64,000 bases of DNA from Myxococcus virescens (GCF_900101905.1 NZ_FNAJ01000005.1:201293-265292), one strand, 5' to 3'. Positions 1 through 9,288 are shown, numbered from the stretch's first letter. Numbers and translations: made by a program. Notes: generated by a model from the sequence alone, not told the origin.

Positions 1-377
1 CCGCCGATGTCGGGCAGCGTCGGCTCGTCCATCTTCACCTTCACGAGCCCACCGTTGTTCGGCGGCGTGAACGGCCCGCCGATGTCGGGCAGCGACGGCT
101 CGTCCATCTTCACCTTCACCCGGCCGTCGAAGAACTTGGGCAGCGCCTTCTCGAGTCCCTCCGGGGCCTTGATGTTCGGAGGCGTGAGCGGGCCATCGAA
201 GCCAGGCAGCGACGGCTCATCCGCCTTGACCTTCACCCGGCCGTCCATGAACTTGGGCAGCGCCTTCTCGAGTCCCTCCGGGGCCTTGATGTTCGGAGGG
301 GTGAGCGGGCCATCGAAGCCAGGCAGCGACGGCTCATCCGCCTTGGCCTTCACCCGGCCGTCGAAGAACTTGGGCAG
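1..377. repeat. Tandem 117-bp coding repeats
   Basis: The 12-mer gaacttgggcag recurs at 132, 249 and 366, a spacing of exactly 117 bases (39 codons). The units are almost identical at the DNA level, including third codon positions, which suggests recent duplication or gene conversion. Between 1 and 131 the unit is shorter and more diverged, with its own inner duplication of the DEP-LPDIGG stretch. Confidence 0.85.
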
Positions 378-626
378 CGTCTTCTCATGCCCCTGCGGGG
401 ACCCGACGAAGCGGTCCGCCAGCTCGCGGGCCTTGGGCGTCAGCTTCACCTTCTCGAAGACATCGCGCAGCTGCTCGTGCTGGTGAGGGGTGAGCGAGCT
501 GGCATCCGCGCCCTTGAGCGCCTTCTGGAGGGTGGGCGCTCCCACCTGCTTGCCACCGCGGGTGGCCTCCTTCAGTCGGGTCTCGAGCGAGGAAACGAAT
601 TGGGTCGGCGATTTGATAGGGCGCAT
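1..626 (-). CDS. Repeat-containing protein, N-terminal part (cut by window edge)
   Basis: Reading on the minus strand from an ATG at 626, preceded by GGAG about 8 bases upstream, the frame stays open to the left edge (208 codons), so the 3' end is missing. The first 75 or so residues look like a small helical soluble domain (starts MRPIKSPTQF). They are followed by near-identical 39-residue repeats, each carrying LPKFFDGRVK, DEPSLPGFDGPLTPPN and IKAPEGLEK. Towards the edge the unit shortens and drifts to DEPTLPDIGG. No signal peptide or membrane segment is visible. I do not recognise the family. The repeat may be structural or a binding scaffold, and the full repeat number cannot be known here. 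The opposite strand is open through the repeats, but that is a by-product of the repeat composition. Confidence 0.7.
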   Translation of the reverse strand, partial: MRPIKSPTQFVSSLETRLKEATRGGKQVGAPTLQKALKGADASSLTPHQHEQLRDVFEKVKLTPKARELADRFVGSPQGHEKTLPKFFDGRVKAKADEPSLPGFDGPLTPPNIKAPEGLEKALPKFMDGRVKVKADEPSLPGFDGPLTPPNIKAPEGLEKALPKFFDGRVKVKMDEPSLPDIGGPFTPPNNGGLVKVKMDEPTLPDIG

Positions 627-731
627 GTGGGCTCCGTTGAGAGTTATCGCCTCCCCCCATGCGGAAGTTGCTCGTTTCTATGAAGTCGAGAGGGTTTCAG
701 GGACGAATTGAAACCCTGCCCCCCGGCGACG

Positions 732-759
732 GGGAGGGGCGGCACTGGCCCCCCCTCCC
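732..759. terminator. GC hairpin after the DHS-like remnant
   Basis: Arms gggagggg (732-739) and cccctccc (752-759) enclose a 12-base loop. It lies 24 bases beyond the stop of the deoxyhypusine-synthase-like remnant. There is no clear T run, so this is only a candidate. Confidence 0.35.
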
Positions 760-782
760 ACATCGGCCCCAGCAACCGCCTG

Positions 783-1187
783 CTAGCCCCGGTGCTTCGC
801 GATGAGGGCGCTCGCCGCCCTCGGGTTGCCCTGGCACTCGAGCAGGGCGCGGAGCATCAGCGGGACGACGATGGTGGCGTCCGACTCGATGACGAACATC
901 GACGTCATCTCGGTCAGCTTGTCCCACGTGATCTTCTCGTTGGGCGTCGCGCCCGAATACGAGCCGTAGGACGTCGTCGAGTCGCTGATCTGGCAGAAGT
1001 ACGCCCACGGCTTCACGGGCTTCTGCAGGTCGTACTTGATGGACGGGACGACGCAGATGGGGAAGTCACCGGCGATGCCGCCGCCAATCTGGAAGAAGCC
1101 CAAGCCCTGGCCCATGGAGACCTCCTCGTAGCGGTCATAGAAGTCCGCCATGCACTCGATGCCGGACTTGACGATGCTCGGTCCGCC
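783..1187 (-). pseudogene. Deoxyhypusine synthase-like gene, 3' remnant
   Basis: The frame ending at 783 encodes the C-terminal third of a deoxyhypusine-synthase-family protein: MADFYDRYEEVSMG, then FQIGGGIAGDFPICVVP, SYSGATPNEKITWDKL and a C-terminal helix. The Lys of the ITWDK motif is at the position of the catalytic lysine in this family. Members are about 300 to 370 residues, but here only about 122 to 135 remain. Upstream in this frame, homology runs through PSIVKSGIEC and then meets a stop near 1210. Before that point the DNA belongs to a methyltransferase in another frame. An ATG at 1151 could allow translation of the tail, but it would lack most of the NAD-binding core. I read it as the downstream half of a deletion fusion. 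Confidence 0.7.
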
Positions 1188-1716
1188 GCGCTCACCATGT
1201 CCTGGAGCTCACACGCCAGCTCGTGCCGCGCAATCGCCCTCTCCGTGGACACGCTGCTTCGCCCCGATGCCCGCGTCCGGTACGGCGGATTGCGCAGCAC
1301 GTGCGCGAAGCTGCCTGCCGCCAACTGCGCCCCTACCCTGCGCAGGTCCCCATGCACCAGGGGCACTTCGCGCTCACAGCGGTTGAGGTACACGCTCCGC
1401 TCGGCCAGGGAGAACAGGCGCGCCTGAAGCTCCAGCGCGGTGATGTCCTTGCGTCCCAGCTTGCGCGCGAGCACCAGGGGGATGATTCCGCAGCCCGTGC
1501 CCAGGTCCATCAGTCGGCCCCGCTGCGCCGCGCCTTCGTCCATGGCGAAGTGCGCCAGCAGCAGTGGGTCCAACGTGAAGCGGTATCCCTGACGGCGTTG
1601 CAGCACCCGGCCCCCCCGCCGCAAATCGAGTCCAGCGTCACCCCCAGCCCTGGCTGGAGTTCGAGCGGAACACGCCGGAGAAGAGCCTCTGGCCGAGTTT
1701 GGCGCAGGACCCTCAC
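1188..1716 (-). pseudogene. TrmN6-type tRNA (adenine-N6) methyltransferase, frameshifted 5' remnant
   Basis: An ATG at 1716, 9 bases after the stop of the DUF1015-type gene, opens MRVLRQTRPEALLRRVP and TLDSICGG. The match then jumps frame at a run of seven C (1611-1617) and resumes as RVLQRRQGYRFTLDPLLLAHF. The second frame carries the SAM motif DLGTGCGIIP and the NPPY motif (RNPPYRTRAS) typical of TrmN6-like N6-methyltransferases acting on tRNA. It stops matching at RHELACELQDMVSAADR, where the family normally has another 80 or so residues. The reading frame runs on out of frame through the synthase remnant to a stop at 1013. Two lesions, one indel and one missing 3' end, support a pseudogene. 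The indel alone could be a homopolymer sequencing error. Confidence 0.7.
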
Positions 1717-1725
1717 GCCAACGGG

Positions 1726-2871
1726 TCAGCCTTCCCGGTCCAGGTAGAGCAGCCCCGCCGGCGGCAGCGGTTCGACCCGAAGCGTGCTGGGTGGCAGCGT
1801 CGCCTGTGCCTCCATCACCGCGCGTACCTCCCACAGCGGCGGCGGATTGAGGGCGAAGCCCGCCTGGAACATCCCTGACTCCACACCCTGCACCAGCGAC
1901 TCCAGCCCCTGCACCGGGAACACCTGTGAGTGCCCCGGCGCCTCCGGGTCCTTGATGCCCAGCACGGTCCGCAGCACCAGCGCGTTGAGCAACGCCAGAT
2001 CCAGGCTCCGCAGCGTGGGATTGCGCGGCGCCCCCTTCAGGTGCGCCAGGTCCAACCCCTGACGGAACCGGAGGATGCGGCCTCGCCCTCCCGGCAACAC
2101 CAACAGCACCGCGTGGTGCCCGGTGATGAGCGTCGCCAGTCGCTCTCGCGCCACCGCAAGACCGCGCGGCGTATTCAGGGGCTCATCCAGTTCGTAGACG
2201 CGCGCATACGCCGTCACCAGCGTGAGGAACGTCTCCTCCTTGAAGGTCTCCACGCCCTTGAGCGCGCGGTGGATGGGCAGCAGTTCCAGCCCCGGGTCGG
2301 ACAGGGGAACGACGGCCGCCAGCGTCGGGCCGCGCTCGTCCAGCGCCGCCAACGGCCGCATGGGCGCTTCATCCAGCACAGCCTGGAGCCGCTTCGACAC
2401 GGGGGAAGGCTCGATGCGCCGCAGCGACAGGGTGTTCTGTCCGTAGCGCCCTTCCCACACGACGATGGCGCGCGCAGAAGCCTCTGCGAGCAGTCCGCGC
2501 AGCACGCCATGGTCATCCGCGGTCAGCGTGACAGCGGGCTCCGCTTCCCAGGCCCTGGGCCGGTACGGGTCATGCTCCAGCGAGGCGCCCGCATCCGGAT
2601 TCAGGGCACACAGGAGGAAGCGCACCGGCGGGCCGCCGAGCTTGCCAGCGGGTCCCTGCACCTCCACCAGGTACATCGCGGGGCGTGTGTCCCGCAGCAG
2701 CGCGCCCGAGTCCCGCAGGCGCCGCAGCTCCGCCGTGGGATTGGCCGCCTCCAGGAGGGGGCGAACGTGTGACGGCTGGGGCACCGCATTGCCACGCGGC
2801 ACGTAGCCGCTGGGCTCCAGCGAGGAATCCAGCGAGCCAAGAAGGGCCGAAAATGGATTGACGCGCGCCAT
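1726..2871 (-). CDS. DUF1015-type protein
   Basis: 381 residues from the ATG at 2871 (MARVNPFSALLG); an in-frame ATG at 2910 would add 13 unlikely residues. The C-terminal pattern FALNPPPLWEVRAVM, then TLPPSTLRVEPLPPAGLLY, is the hallmark ending of DUF1015-like proteins. The middle carries the LITGHHAVLLVLP and LDLALLNALVL segments. The family has been linked by context to amino-acid metabolism in other bacteria, but no activity is established, so none is assigned. It appears soluble. It is the first gene of a short minus-strand unit with the broken methyltransferase 9 bases downstream. Confidence 0.7.
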   Translation of the reverse strand: MARVNPFSALLGSLDSSLEPSGYVPRGNAVPQPSHVRPLLEAANPTAELRRLRDSGALLRDTRPAMYLVEVQGPAGKLGGPPVRFLLCALNPDAGASLEHDPYRPRAWEAEPAVTLTADDHGVLRGLLAEASARAIVVWEGRYGQNTLSLRRIEPSPVSKRLQAVLDEAPMRPLAALDERGPTLAAVVPLSDPGLELLPIHRALKGVETFKEETFLTLVTAYARVYELDEPLNTPRGLAVARERLATLITGHHAVLLVLPGGRGRILRFRQGLDLAHLKGAPRNPTLRSLDLALLNALVLRTVLGIKDPEAPGHSQVFPVQGLESLVQGVESGMFQAGFALNPPPLWEVRAVMEAQATLPPSTLRVEPLPPAGLLYLDREG

Positions 2872-2939
2872 GTCGGGGGGAAGGTGGTGCCTCCTGCCCC
2901 GCCGTGCCATGGCGCGCGCCTGGTTGCCCTAGGCCGCGT

Positions 2940-4409
2940 CTACCACCAGACGTTCGTGTACGGCCGGTCCTTCGCTGAGCGGCCAGCCATCTTCAGGGCG
3001 GAGCGGTCCACGCTCTCCTCCCACAGCAGGCTCACCGTGGTGATGGCCCCCGCCGAACCAAGGAACGACAGGACGTACGGCGTGGACTGATCGAAACCAC
3101 CCAGCACCACGCCGGAGAGGAGCAGCACCACCGCGCCCACGCCGCCGCCGAAGATGTTGGCTCGGACGATTTGGGACGGCGTCGGGTTGTAACGCATGGT
3201 GGCCAGCGCCAGCGCGCCCGCGCCGATGCCCGGCGCCAGCAGCAGCGTGTCCCGCCACGTCTTGCCGGACACGGGCGTCCCGGAGAAGTGGATGATGGCC
3301 AACAGCAGCGCCGCGTAGGCCGCGCCCCAGCCCGCACCGGACGAAATCAGCAAGCCGTCATTGAGCGGAAGCTGGCCGCCGCCAATGCCCGCCGTGAGCC
3401 ACGCGCCCAACTCCGCGCCCAGGAAGGCGGACCACGTCAGGACGCCCGCGTCCTGCGTGAAGAGGTCCATCAGGCCCGCGGTGAACATGCCGCCCACCAC
3501 CGAGTTGGCGATGCCGAAGGTGGCCATGGGGCGGTCCACCCAGTTGTTGAACTGCCACCACGACGAGGCACCGAAGCCCAGACCCGCGCCGATGAGCGTG
3601 CCCGCGAGCATCGCCTCACGCGAGCTCTTGTCGAAGTTGAAGTCGCTGGCGAACGCCTGCGTGAAGAAGCCACCCAGCGCGCCCAGCGTCGTGTGGTGCA
3701 CGATGAAGGTGAAGCTGCCCGGACCGGAGAGGAACGGCCCCTGGCGCGGCCTGCCGTCCAGCATCACCCCGGTGTCCTCGATGGGAGGCACGCCCCGCTT
3801 CGCCGTGGCCCGGTCGTCCGGCGTCAGCGGCGACTGCGGCTTCGTCCGCAGCGAGTCCGGATCCGGAGGCAGCGTGGGCGCGTCGCTCGCCGTCGCGGTG
3901 TCACCCGGGTAGCGAGCCGGGTCCTGCGCATCCGAAGGGGGATAGGCGTTCTGCGCCGGGGGGTAGCTCTGCTGCGGCTGCGGCTGCGCATACGGGTCCA
4001 CCGGCTGCGGCGGCTGCGCGTACGGGTCCGAGGGCTGCGTGGACTGTGGCGGTTGCGCATATGGATCCGCTGACGGCTGCTGCGGCTGCGGCTGCGCATA
4101 CGGGTCCACCGGCTGCTGCGGCTGCGCATACGGGTCCGCGGGCTGCGCGGACGCCGGCGGCTGCGCGTATGGGTCCGCAGGTTGCTGCGTCTGCGTCGGC
4201 TGCGCATACGGGTCCGCGGGCTGCTGCGGCGCCGTCTGGCGATACGTGGGCTGCGGAGGGGCCGCATAACCCGCGGGGGCAGACGGAGGCTGCGCAGACC
4301 CCGGGGATGGATAGGTTCCGCCAGCCTGCGCCTTCGCGGGCTCCGGAATGACCAGCGCGAGAGCGAGGGCGGTGATGGGGAGATAGCTCCAGCTTCTCAA
4401 TGATGACAC
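2940..4409 (-). CDS. Secreted/envelope protein with DPYAQP repeats and hydrophobic C-terminal domain
   Basis: 489 residues starting at a GTG (4409) with AAGGAG seven bases upstream. The open frame extends much further upstream through the photolyase gene on the other strand, but that part is antisense. A Sec-type signal peptide (YLPITALALALVIPEPAKA) precedes a disordered Pro/Gln-rich region of roughly residues 30 to 190 built on DPYAQPP or DPYAQPQ units. The second half (about 230-480) is glycine-rich and hydrophobic with about seven candidate membrane segments. That suggests an inner-membrane integral domain carrying an exposed flexible arm. I do not recognise the family. It is transcribed towards the DUF1015-type gene and is divergent from the photolyase. 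Confidence 0.75.
   Translation of the reverse strand: MSSLRSWSYLPITALALALVIPEPAKAQAGGTYPSPGSAQPPSAPAGYAAPPQPTYRQTAPQQPADPYAQPTQTQQPADPYAQPPASAQPADPYAQPQQPVDPYAQPQPQQPSADPYAQPPQSTQPSDPYAQPPQPVDPYAQPQPQQSYPPAQNAYPPSDAQDPARYPGDTATASDAPTLPPDPDSLRTKPQSPLTPDDRATAKRGVPPIEDTGVMLDGRPRQGPFLSGPGSFTFIVHHTTLGALGGFFTQAFASDFNFDKSSREAMLAGTLIGAGLGFGASSWWQFNNWVDRPMATFGIANSVVGGMFTAGLMDLFTQDAGVLTWSAFLGAELGAWLTAGIGGGQLPLNDGLLISSGAGWGAAYAALLLAIIHFSGTPVSGKTWRDTLLLAPGIGAGALALATMRYNPTPSQIVRANIFGGGVGAVVLLLSGVVLGGFDQSTPYVLSFLGSAGAITTVSLLWEESVDRSALKMAGRSAKDRPYTNVWW
3960..4235. repeat. Low-complexity coding repeats (DPYAQP)
   Basis: The plus strand shows about nine copies of a ggctgcgcatacgggtcc-like unit. On the coding strand these read as DPYAQP with Q/P spacers of variable length. 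The spacing is irregular (about 21 to 42 bases), as expected of a slippage-prone linker. Confidence 0.8.
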
Positions 4410-4568
4410 GCAAGGACTCCTTCGGTCCGGCCGGACGGCAGAAAACCACAACCTGTCCTCGGGTGCCGGAAATTGGAGCGCCGTCCGACCCTCCCTGTCC
4501 CCTCGTTCACAGCCACGCACTTCTTTTCCTCCGCGACGCGAATGCGGCTCGCGTATCAGTGAGGCCCC

Positions 4569-6035
4569 ATGCCTGAAGGCTTCTCGTGGTCCGAACTCGG
4601 CGTCGATTCGGCGCGCGTGCAGGTGGTGAAGGACCTCCCCCTTCCTTCCGGCCGCCGCGACTTCGTCCTCTACTGGTGCATGGTCAACCATCGCGCCGAA
4701 CAGAACCACGCGCTGGATGCCGCCATCGGTCTGGGCAACCACCTGCGCCTGCCCGTCGTCGTCTACCAGGCCATCCGTCCGGACTACCCCCATGCCTCCG
4801 ACAGGCTCCACGCCTGGGCCCTGGAGGGGATGATGGACATGGCCACCGGCTGCGCCGCGCGCGGGCTGCCCTACTGGCTGGAGCTGCCCCGGACCTCGAA
4901 GGAGCACCGTCCCCGGCTGGCCCAGCTCGGCCGGCGCGCCGCCGCCATCGTGTCGGACCTGTTCCCCACGTACATCATTCCGGGCCACCTGCGTGGCGCC
5001 GCCAAGGCCCTGGACGTGCCGCTGTTCGCCGTGGATGCCTCCTGCGTGGTGCCCATGCAGCGCATCGCCACGCGGCAGATTGGCGCCTATACCTTGCGGC
5101 CCAAGCTGAAGAAGCTGTGGCCGGAGTACCTGGACCGCGCCGTGCCCAACCGCGCGGTGAAGGCCGCCGCGGCCGGACGCAAGCTGGAGCCGGACTTCGC
5201 CACGTCGGACGCACGCGAGGCCCGCGAGTCCTTGGACGCCTTCGACTTCGACCATTCGGTGGCGCCCATCCAGGAGCGCGGAGGACGAAAGGCGGGCCTC
5301 GAGGCGCTCCAGGCCTTCGTGCACCAACGGTTGGAGGGCTATGACGAAGGCCGCAACGACCCGGGCCTGGCGCGGCAGTCCAACCTGTCCCCCTTCTTCC
5401 ACTGGGGCAACCTCTTCGCGGGAGAGGCCGCGCGCGCCGCCATCCGCGCACGCGGCGCGCAGGATGCTTCCGTGCAGGGCTTCCTGGAGGAGCTGCTCGT
5501 CCGCCGTGAGCTGGGCTTCAACTACTGCTTCCACACGCCGGGGCCGCAGCAGCTCTCCGTGGCCTCCCTGCCTCCGTGGGCAAAGGAGACGCTCACCCGC
5601 CACCAGAAGGACGCGCGCGAGCACCGCTATTCGTTGAAGCAACTGGAGACAGCACGGACCGCGGACGGCTTGTGGAACGCGGCCCAGCGAGAGCTGGTGG
5701 AGCGTGGCCGCATCCACAACTACCTGCGCATGCTGTGGGGGAAGAAAATCCTGGAGTGGACTCCCTCCCCCCAGGAAGCGCTGCGACGCATCGCGTTCCT
5801 CAACGACAAGTACGCGGTGGATGGCAGGGACCCCGCGAGCGTCGCCAACTTCATGTGGGTGCTGGGACTGCATGACCGCCCCTTCCAGGAGCGGCCGGTG
5901 CTGGGCAAGGTGCGGCCCATGAGCTCCCTGCGCACGGCGGCCAAGTACAACCTGGCCCCCTACCTGGAGCGCTGGGGCCGCCCGGAGGACCCACCGGTGA
6001 AGCTCAAGCGCGTCCGCAAGACGGCAGGCCCGTGA
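4569..6035 (+). CDS. phr: Class II CPD photolyase (deoxyribodipyrimidine photolyase)
   Basis: 488 residues, the usual size for class II photolyases. The N-terminal Rossmann-like domain begins with FVLYWCMVNHRAEQNHAL. The C-terminal FAD-binding helical domain carries ELGFNYCFHTP, NYLRMLWGKKILEW, the NDKYAVDGRDP loop and the ending FQERPVLGKVRPMS. These strings mark class II rather than class I or cryptochromes. The enzyme would use visible light to reverse cyclobutane pyrimidine dimers. It is divergent from the DPYAQP-repeat gene. A carotenoid-producing soil myxobacterium exposed to light would be expected to have one. The small PHA-system gene follows after about 100 bases. Confidence 0.93.
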   Translation: MPEGFSWSELGVDSARVQVVKDLPLPSGRRDFVLYWCMVNHRAEQNHALDAAIGLGNHLRLPVVVYQAIRPDYPHASDRLHAWALEGMMDMATGCAARGLPYWLELPRTSKEHRPRLAQLGRRAAAIVSDLFPTYIIPGHLRGAAKALDVPLFAVDASCVVPMQRIATRQIGAYTLRPKLKKLWPEYLDRAVPNRAVKAAAAGRKLEPDFATSDAREARESLDAFDFDHSVAPIQERGGRKAGLEALQAFVHQRLEGYDEGRNDPGLARQSNLSPFFHWGNLFAGEAARAAIRARGAQDASVQGFLEELLVRRELGFNYCFHTPGPQQLSVASLPPWAKETLTRHQKDAREHRYSLKQLETARTADGLWNAAQRELVERGRIHNYLRMLWGKKILEWTPSPQEALRRIAFLNDKYAVDGRDPASVANFMWVLGLHDRPFQERPVLGKVRPMSSLRTAAKYNLAPYLERWGRPEDPPVKLKRVRKTAGP

Positions 6036-6139
6036 GCAAGCCTGTTGACATCCGCGCGCCCAAAAGTGACACGGCGGTTCCATTCCCGCTCGGGCACGGA
6101 TAAACGCACGAAGCGGGACACCGAGATCAGGAGCCAGCC

Positions 6140-6460
6140 ATGGGAATGATGAAGTTCGATATCCCCCACTCCCTCCCCAAGGAGGAGGTCAAGCAGCGCG
6201 TCGATCAGCTGCTCCAGTACTGGGGCGGCAAGTACGGCGTGAAGGCGGACTGGCAGGGGGAAGGCGCGAAAATCGTCGGCAAGGTGATGGGCATCCAGAT
6301 GGACGCCTCGTTCGTCATCACCGACAAGGCCGTCGAGGGTGAGGGCACCGACCCTGGCATGCTGCTGCGCGGCCAGGCCAAGAGCTACCTGCAGAAGAAG
6401 TTCGGCTCCGTGCTCGACCCGAACAAGAGCCTGGACCAGGTGAAGAGCAGCCTGGACTGA
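6140..6460 (+). CDS. Polyhydroxyalkanoic acid system family protein
   Basis: 106 residues from an ATG with AGGAG seven bases upstream. The sequence MKFDIPHSLPKEEVKQRVDQLL, then an alternating strand pattern (VKADWQGEGAKIVGKVMGIQMDASF) and a basic C-terminal helix, fit the small PHA granule-region family (TIGR02610-like). Its role is unproven. It lies alone between the photolyase and the convergent frzF, sharing a terminator hairpin with the latter. Confidence 0.75.
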   Translation: MGMMKFDIPHSLPKEEVKQRVDQLLQYWGGKYGVKADWQGEGAKIVGKVMGIQMDASFVITDKAVEGEGTDPGMLLRGQAKSYLQKKFGSVLDPNKSLDQVKSSLD

Positions 6461-6478
6461 CGTGAAGCACGGGACGCG

Positions 6479-6500
6479 GCCCCTGCCTCAGCGCAGGGGC
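6479..6500. terminator. Hairpin between the PHA-system gene and frzF
   Basis: Perfect 8-bp arms gcccctgc (6479-6486) and gcaggggc (6493-6500) enclose a six-base loop. The hairpin overlaps the frzF stop codon and lies 19 bases past the stop of the convergent plus-strand gene, so it could serve both. Confidence 0.6.
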
Positions 6501-8302
6501 TGTTCCTCCAACGCGGCCAGGGCGTAACGCGCCGCGCGAGAGATGGCATCCGCCGAGTCCGGCATCTCCGGGTAGTGCCCCGCGAGGGGACGCTGCGGGA
6601 AGCGAAGCTGGGCAATGGCGTTGCGGTAGCTGCGGCGGGCCGCCTCATGGTCCTGCGTGCGCTCGTGCACCTGCGCCAGCAGGTAGTGGCCAATGGCCAG
6701 CGTGGGCTCCAGGAACAGGGCCTTGCCCAGCTCGGAGCGCGCCTCGCTCAACTCCCCTGCTTGCAACGCTGCGACCCCGCCGAACACCCGCGCCTCCACG
6801 CACAGCGGCTCGCGCTGAATGGCCTGCGCGAAGGCCTCGCGCGCCTCGGGGATGCGGCCGGTGAGCGAGAACAGGTTGCCCAGCGTCAGCAGCCCATCCA
6901 GGTCACTGGGCTCGTCCGCGAGCAGCCGCTGCACGCCAGCGATGGCCGCCGAGAAATCCCCCTGCGCCATCTTCCGCACCGCCATGGCCAGTCGCTCCGC
7001 CGGAGGCAGCAGCGTGGGCCAGGCGGGCACCTCCACGGTGGGCGCGCGGGGCGTGGTGGCCACGGCCGGAAGCTCGGTGGTGATGCGCGGACGGGCGGAG
7101 TCCCCGCTCCCCACCGTGGGCAGCTCCGCGGTGACACGCGAGCGCGCGACGCTGGGAGGTAGCGGCGCGGCGATGGCCGGCAGCGGCGAGTGAGGCGACA
7201 CCGCGGGCAGCCGCCCCGGCACCACGGAACGCGGACTGGAAGAGGCCCCCAGCGCCGGCAGCGTCACGCTGGGCGAGCCAGGCGCCGCCACCGAGGACGC
7301 GGACACCGCGGGCAGCCGCGTCGTCAACGGGACGTCCTCGGGCAGCATCCGCTTGCGCAGGTCCGCGGTGAACGCGTCCGCGGGCACGGGCCTGCGCGCG
7401 GCGACCTCGGGCTCGCCAGGATACGGGGTGATGCGCAGCGGCGGCGCCCGCATGCTCTTGTCGTTCAGCGGGCGGCGGTACACGAACGCCCCATCGACTT
7501 CGATCATCTCGAAGCGGTCGTAGACCTTGAAGAGGCTCTCCGAGTACCCCAGGAACAACAACCCGCCCGGCCGCAGCGCGGCGAGGAAGCGGTCCATCAA
7601 CCCGCGGATGGTGGGCAGGTCGAAGTAGATGATGACGTTGCGGCAGAGGATGAGGTCCAGCGACGACAGGGCCACCTTGTCGAAGACGGGAACCGCCAGG
7701 TTCTGTCCATCGAAGCGGATGTACTCGCGCAGCGCGGGCAGCGCCTCATAGCCCTCTTCCACGGGCTTGAAAAAGCGCGTCAGCCGCGTCTGGTTGATGC
7801 TGATGGCCCGACGCGAGGTGAAGCGCCCCTGCTTCGCGGCCTCCACCGCGGCCAGGTTGAGGTCGGTGGCCCACAGGTCCACCTCCAGCGACAGCGCGCC
7901 CAGCTCCGCCAGCACCATGGCCAGGCTGTAGGGCTCTTCACCCGTCGCGCAGCCCGCGGACCAGATGGACACCTTGCGCATCTCGCGCCGCGAACGGGAC
8001 ACCAGTTCCGGCAGCACGCTCTTCTCCAGCGCGCGGAACTGCTTCGCGTCGCGGAAGAACTCCGTGTGCCCCACCGGCACCAGCGGCAACAGCGAGCGCA
8101 GCTCCTCTTCGCCACCGGCGCCCGTCAGGCGCTGGATGTAGTGCTCGGGCTCTTCCAGGCCCAGCACGGGCATCCGCGCGGACAGCGCCAGCCGGAGGCT
8201 GTGGAAGCCATCCGGCGTGATTTTCAGTCCCGCGCGCTCCAGCAGCAGCGCGGCGAGTTGCTGCAAGACTTTCTGGCTCGCCGTCAACACACATCCACCC
8301 AC
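6488..8302 (-). CDS. frzF: FrzF: CheR-type methyltransferase with C-terminal TPRs
   Basis: About 600 residues. Residues 1 to 285 are a CheR domain: a helical N-terminal part, SAM-binding [27 protein letters not shown] and LFLGYSES. A Pro/Ala/Leu-rich linker with recurring LPAV/LPTV strings follows. Tetratricopeptide repeats then fill roughly residues 430-600. In M. xanthus FrzF methylates the cytoplasmic receptor FrzCD for adaptation, and its TPRs regulate which sites are used. It is the last gene of the frz operon and overlaps the end of frzG. The GTG at 8302 is used here. A second GTG at 8290, with GGTGG just upstream and forming a GTGTTGA overlap with the frzG stop, is an equally good start. 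Confidence 0.95.
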   Translation of the reverse strand: MGGCVLTASQKVLQQLAALLLERAGLKITPDGFHSLRLALSARMPVLGLEEPEHYIQRLTGAGGEEELRSLLPLVPVGHTEFFRDAKQFRALEKSVLPELVSRSRREMRKVSIWSAGCATGEEPYSLAMVLAELGALSLEVDLWATDLNLAAVEAAKQGRFTSRRAISINQTRLTRFFKPVEEGYEALPALREYIRFDGQNLAVPVFDKVALSSLDLILCRNVIIYFDLPTIRGLMDRFLAALRPGGLLFLGYSESLFKVYDRFEMIEVDGAFVYRRPLNDKSMRAPPLRITPYPGEPEVAARRPVPADAFTADLRKRMLPEDVPLTTRLPAVSASSVAAPGSPSVTLPALGASSSPRSVVPGRLPAVSPHSPLPAIAAPLPPSVARSRVTAELPTVGSGDSARPRITTELPAVATTPRAPTVEVPAWPTLLPPAERLAMAVRKMAQGDFSAAIAGVQRLLADEPSDLDGLLTLGNLFSLTGRIPEAREAFAQAIQREPLCVEARVFGGVAALQAGELSEARSELGKALFLEPTLAIGHYLLAQVHERTQDHEAARRSYRNAIAQLRFPQRPLAGHYPEMPDSADAISRAARYALAALEEQPLR

Positions 8303-9288
8303 TGCATCAGCGCCGCGCCAATCCGGCTCAGTGGCAGCACTTCGTGCGCCGCGCCCATCAACACCGCCTCGCGCGGCATGCCCCAGACGACGCTCGACGC
8401 CTCGTCCTGGGCAATGGTCCGACCGCCGCGCTCTCGAATCTCCTTCAACCCTCGCGCCCCATCGCGCCCCATGCCCGTCAGGATGACCCCGATGCAGCGC
8501 GGGCCAAACGACTCACCCGCGGAAGTCAGCAGCATGTCACAGGACGGCCGGAAACCGCGAAGCGCGGGGCCCGCGTCCAGCTCCAACCTGCCCTCGGGTC
8601 TGACCAAGAGGTGACTGCCCGACGGAGCGATGTACACCGTGCCCGGCGCCATGAGCACGTCATGTTCGGCCTCCAGCACGCGCAGCGCCGTTTCGTTGGC
8701 CAGCCAGTGCGCCAGCCCTTCCGTGAAGCCGTCGCTGATGTGCTGGCAGTAGGCGATGGGCGCCGGGAAGGCGCGCGGAATCATCCGCAGCACCTGCGCC
8801 ACCGCCTTGGGGCCGCCCAGGGACGCGGCGATGGCTACCAGCGGATACGGAGGAGGCGGCTTCGCCTCACGCGCCGCTTGCGGTGGCGGCCGCGTCTGCA
8901 CCTGCCGCACCGCCTTCACCTGCGCCAGCAGCACCAGCTTGCGTGACACGTGCGCCCAGAACTCGGGCCCGGGGTTCGCCGGACGCTCCAGCACGTCCAG
9001 CGCGCCCGCCACCATCGCCTGGAAGGCCTCCTGGCCGGACAACACGCCGGGGTGCAACGCCAGCACCGGCACGGGCCGCTCCACCATGACGTGCTCGATG
9101 GCGGGCAGCGCGTCCAGCGCGCTCAGGTCCACCAGCACCACGTCCGGGAAGTGCCGCTGCACGGCCACCAGGGCGCCGGCGAAGTCCACCTCCGCCGGCC
9201 CCACGGGCACCAGGGATTCCCCATCGAACAGGCCCCGGGCCGCGAGCGCACGCAGCCCCTTGCCCACCATGAGCACCCGAAACGCCAT
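8284..9288 (-). CDS. frzG: FrzG: CheB-type methylesterase
   Basis: 334 residues from the ATG at 9288; a TTG at 9315 would add nine residues and is less likely. The C-terminal half is a CheB methylesterase domain with the serine motif [11 protein letters not shown], the histidine in YCQHISDGF and the aspartate region [14 protein letters not shown]. It removes methyl groups from FrzCD, opposing FrzF. The first 120 residues look like a receiver fold that has lost its acidic pair (VLMVGKG in place of the usual DD), although VVLVDLSAL keeps an aspartate. It begins 37 bases after frzE and overlaps frzF. Confidence 0.95.
   Translation of the reverse strand: MAFRVLMVGKGLRALAARGLFDGESLVPVGPAEVDFAGALVAVQRHFPDVVLVDLSALDALPAIEHVMVERPVPVLALHPGVLSGQEAFQAMVAGALDVLERPANPGPEFWAHVSRKLVLLAQVKAVRQVQTRPPPQAAREAKPPPPYPLVAIAASLGGPKAVAQVLRMIPRAFPAPIAYCQHISDGFTEGLAHWLANETALRVLEAEHDVLMAPGTVYIAPSGSHLLVRPEGRLELDAGPALRGFRPSCDMLLTSAGESFGPRCIGVILTGMGRDGARGLKEIRERGGRTIAQDEASSVVWGMPREAVLMGAAHEVLPLSRIGAALMQWVDVC

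Noticed and set aside
2940..6083. A 1047-codon minus-strand frame running from the DPYAQP gene back through the photolyase gene
   Set aside because: The upstream part is antisense to a clear class II photolyase. The real start is the GTG at 4409 with AAGGAG and a signal peptide.
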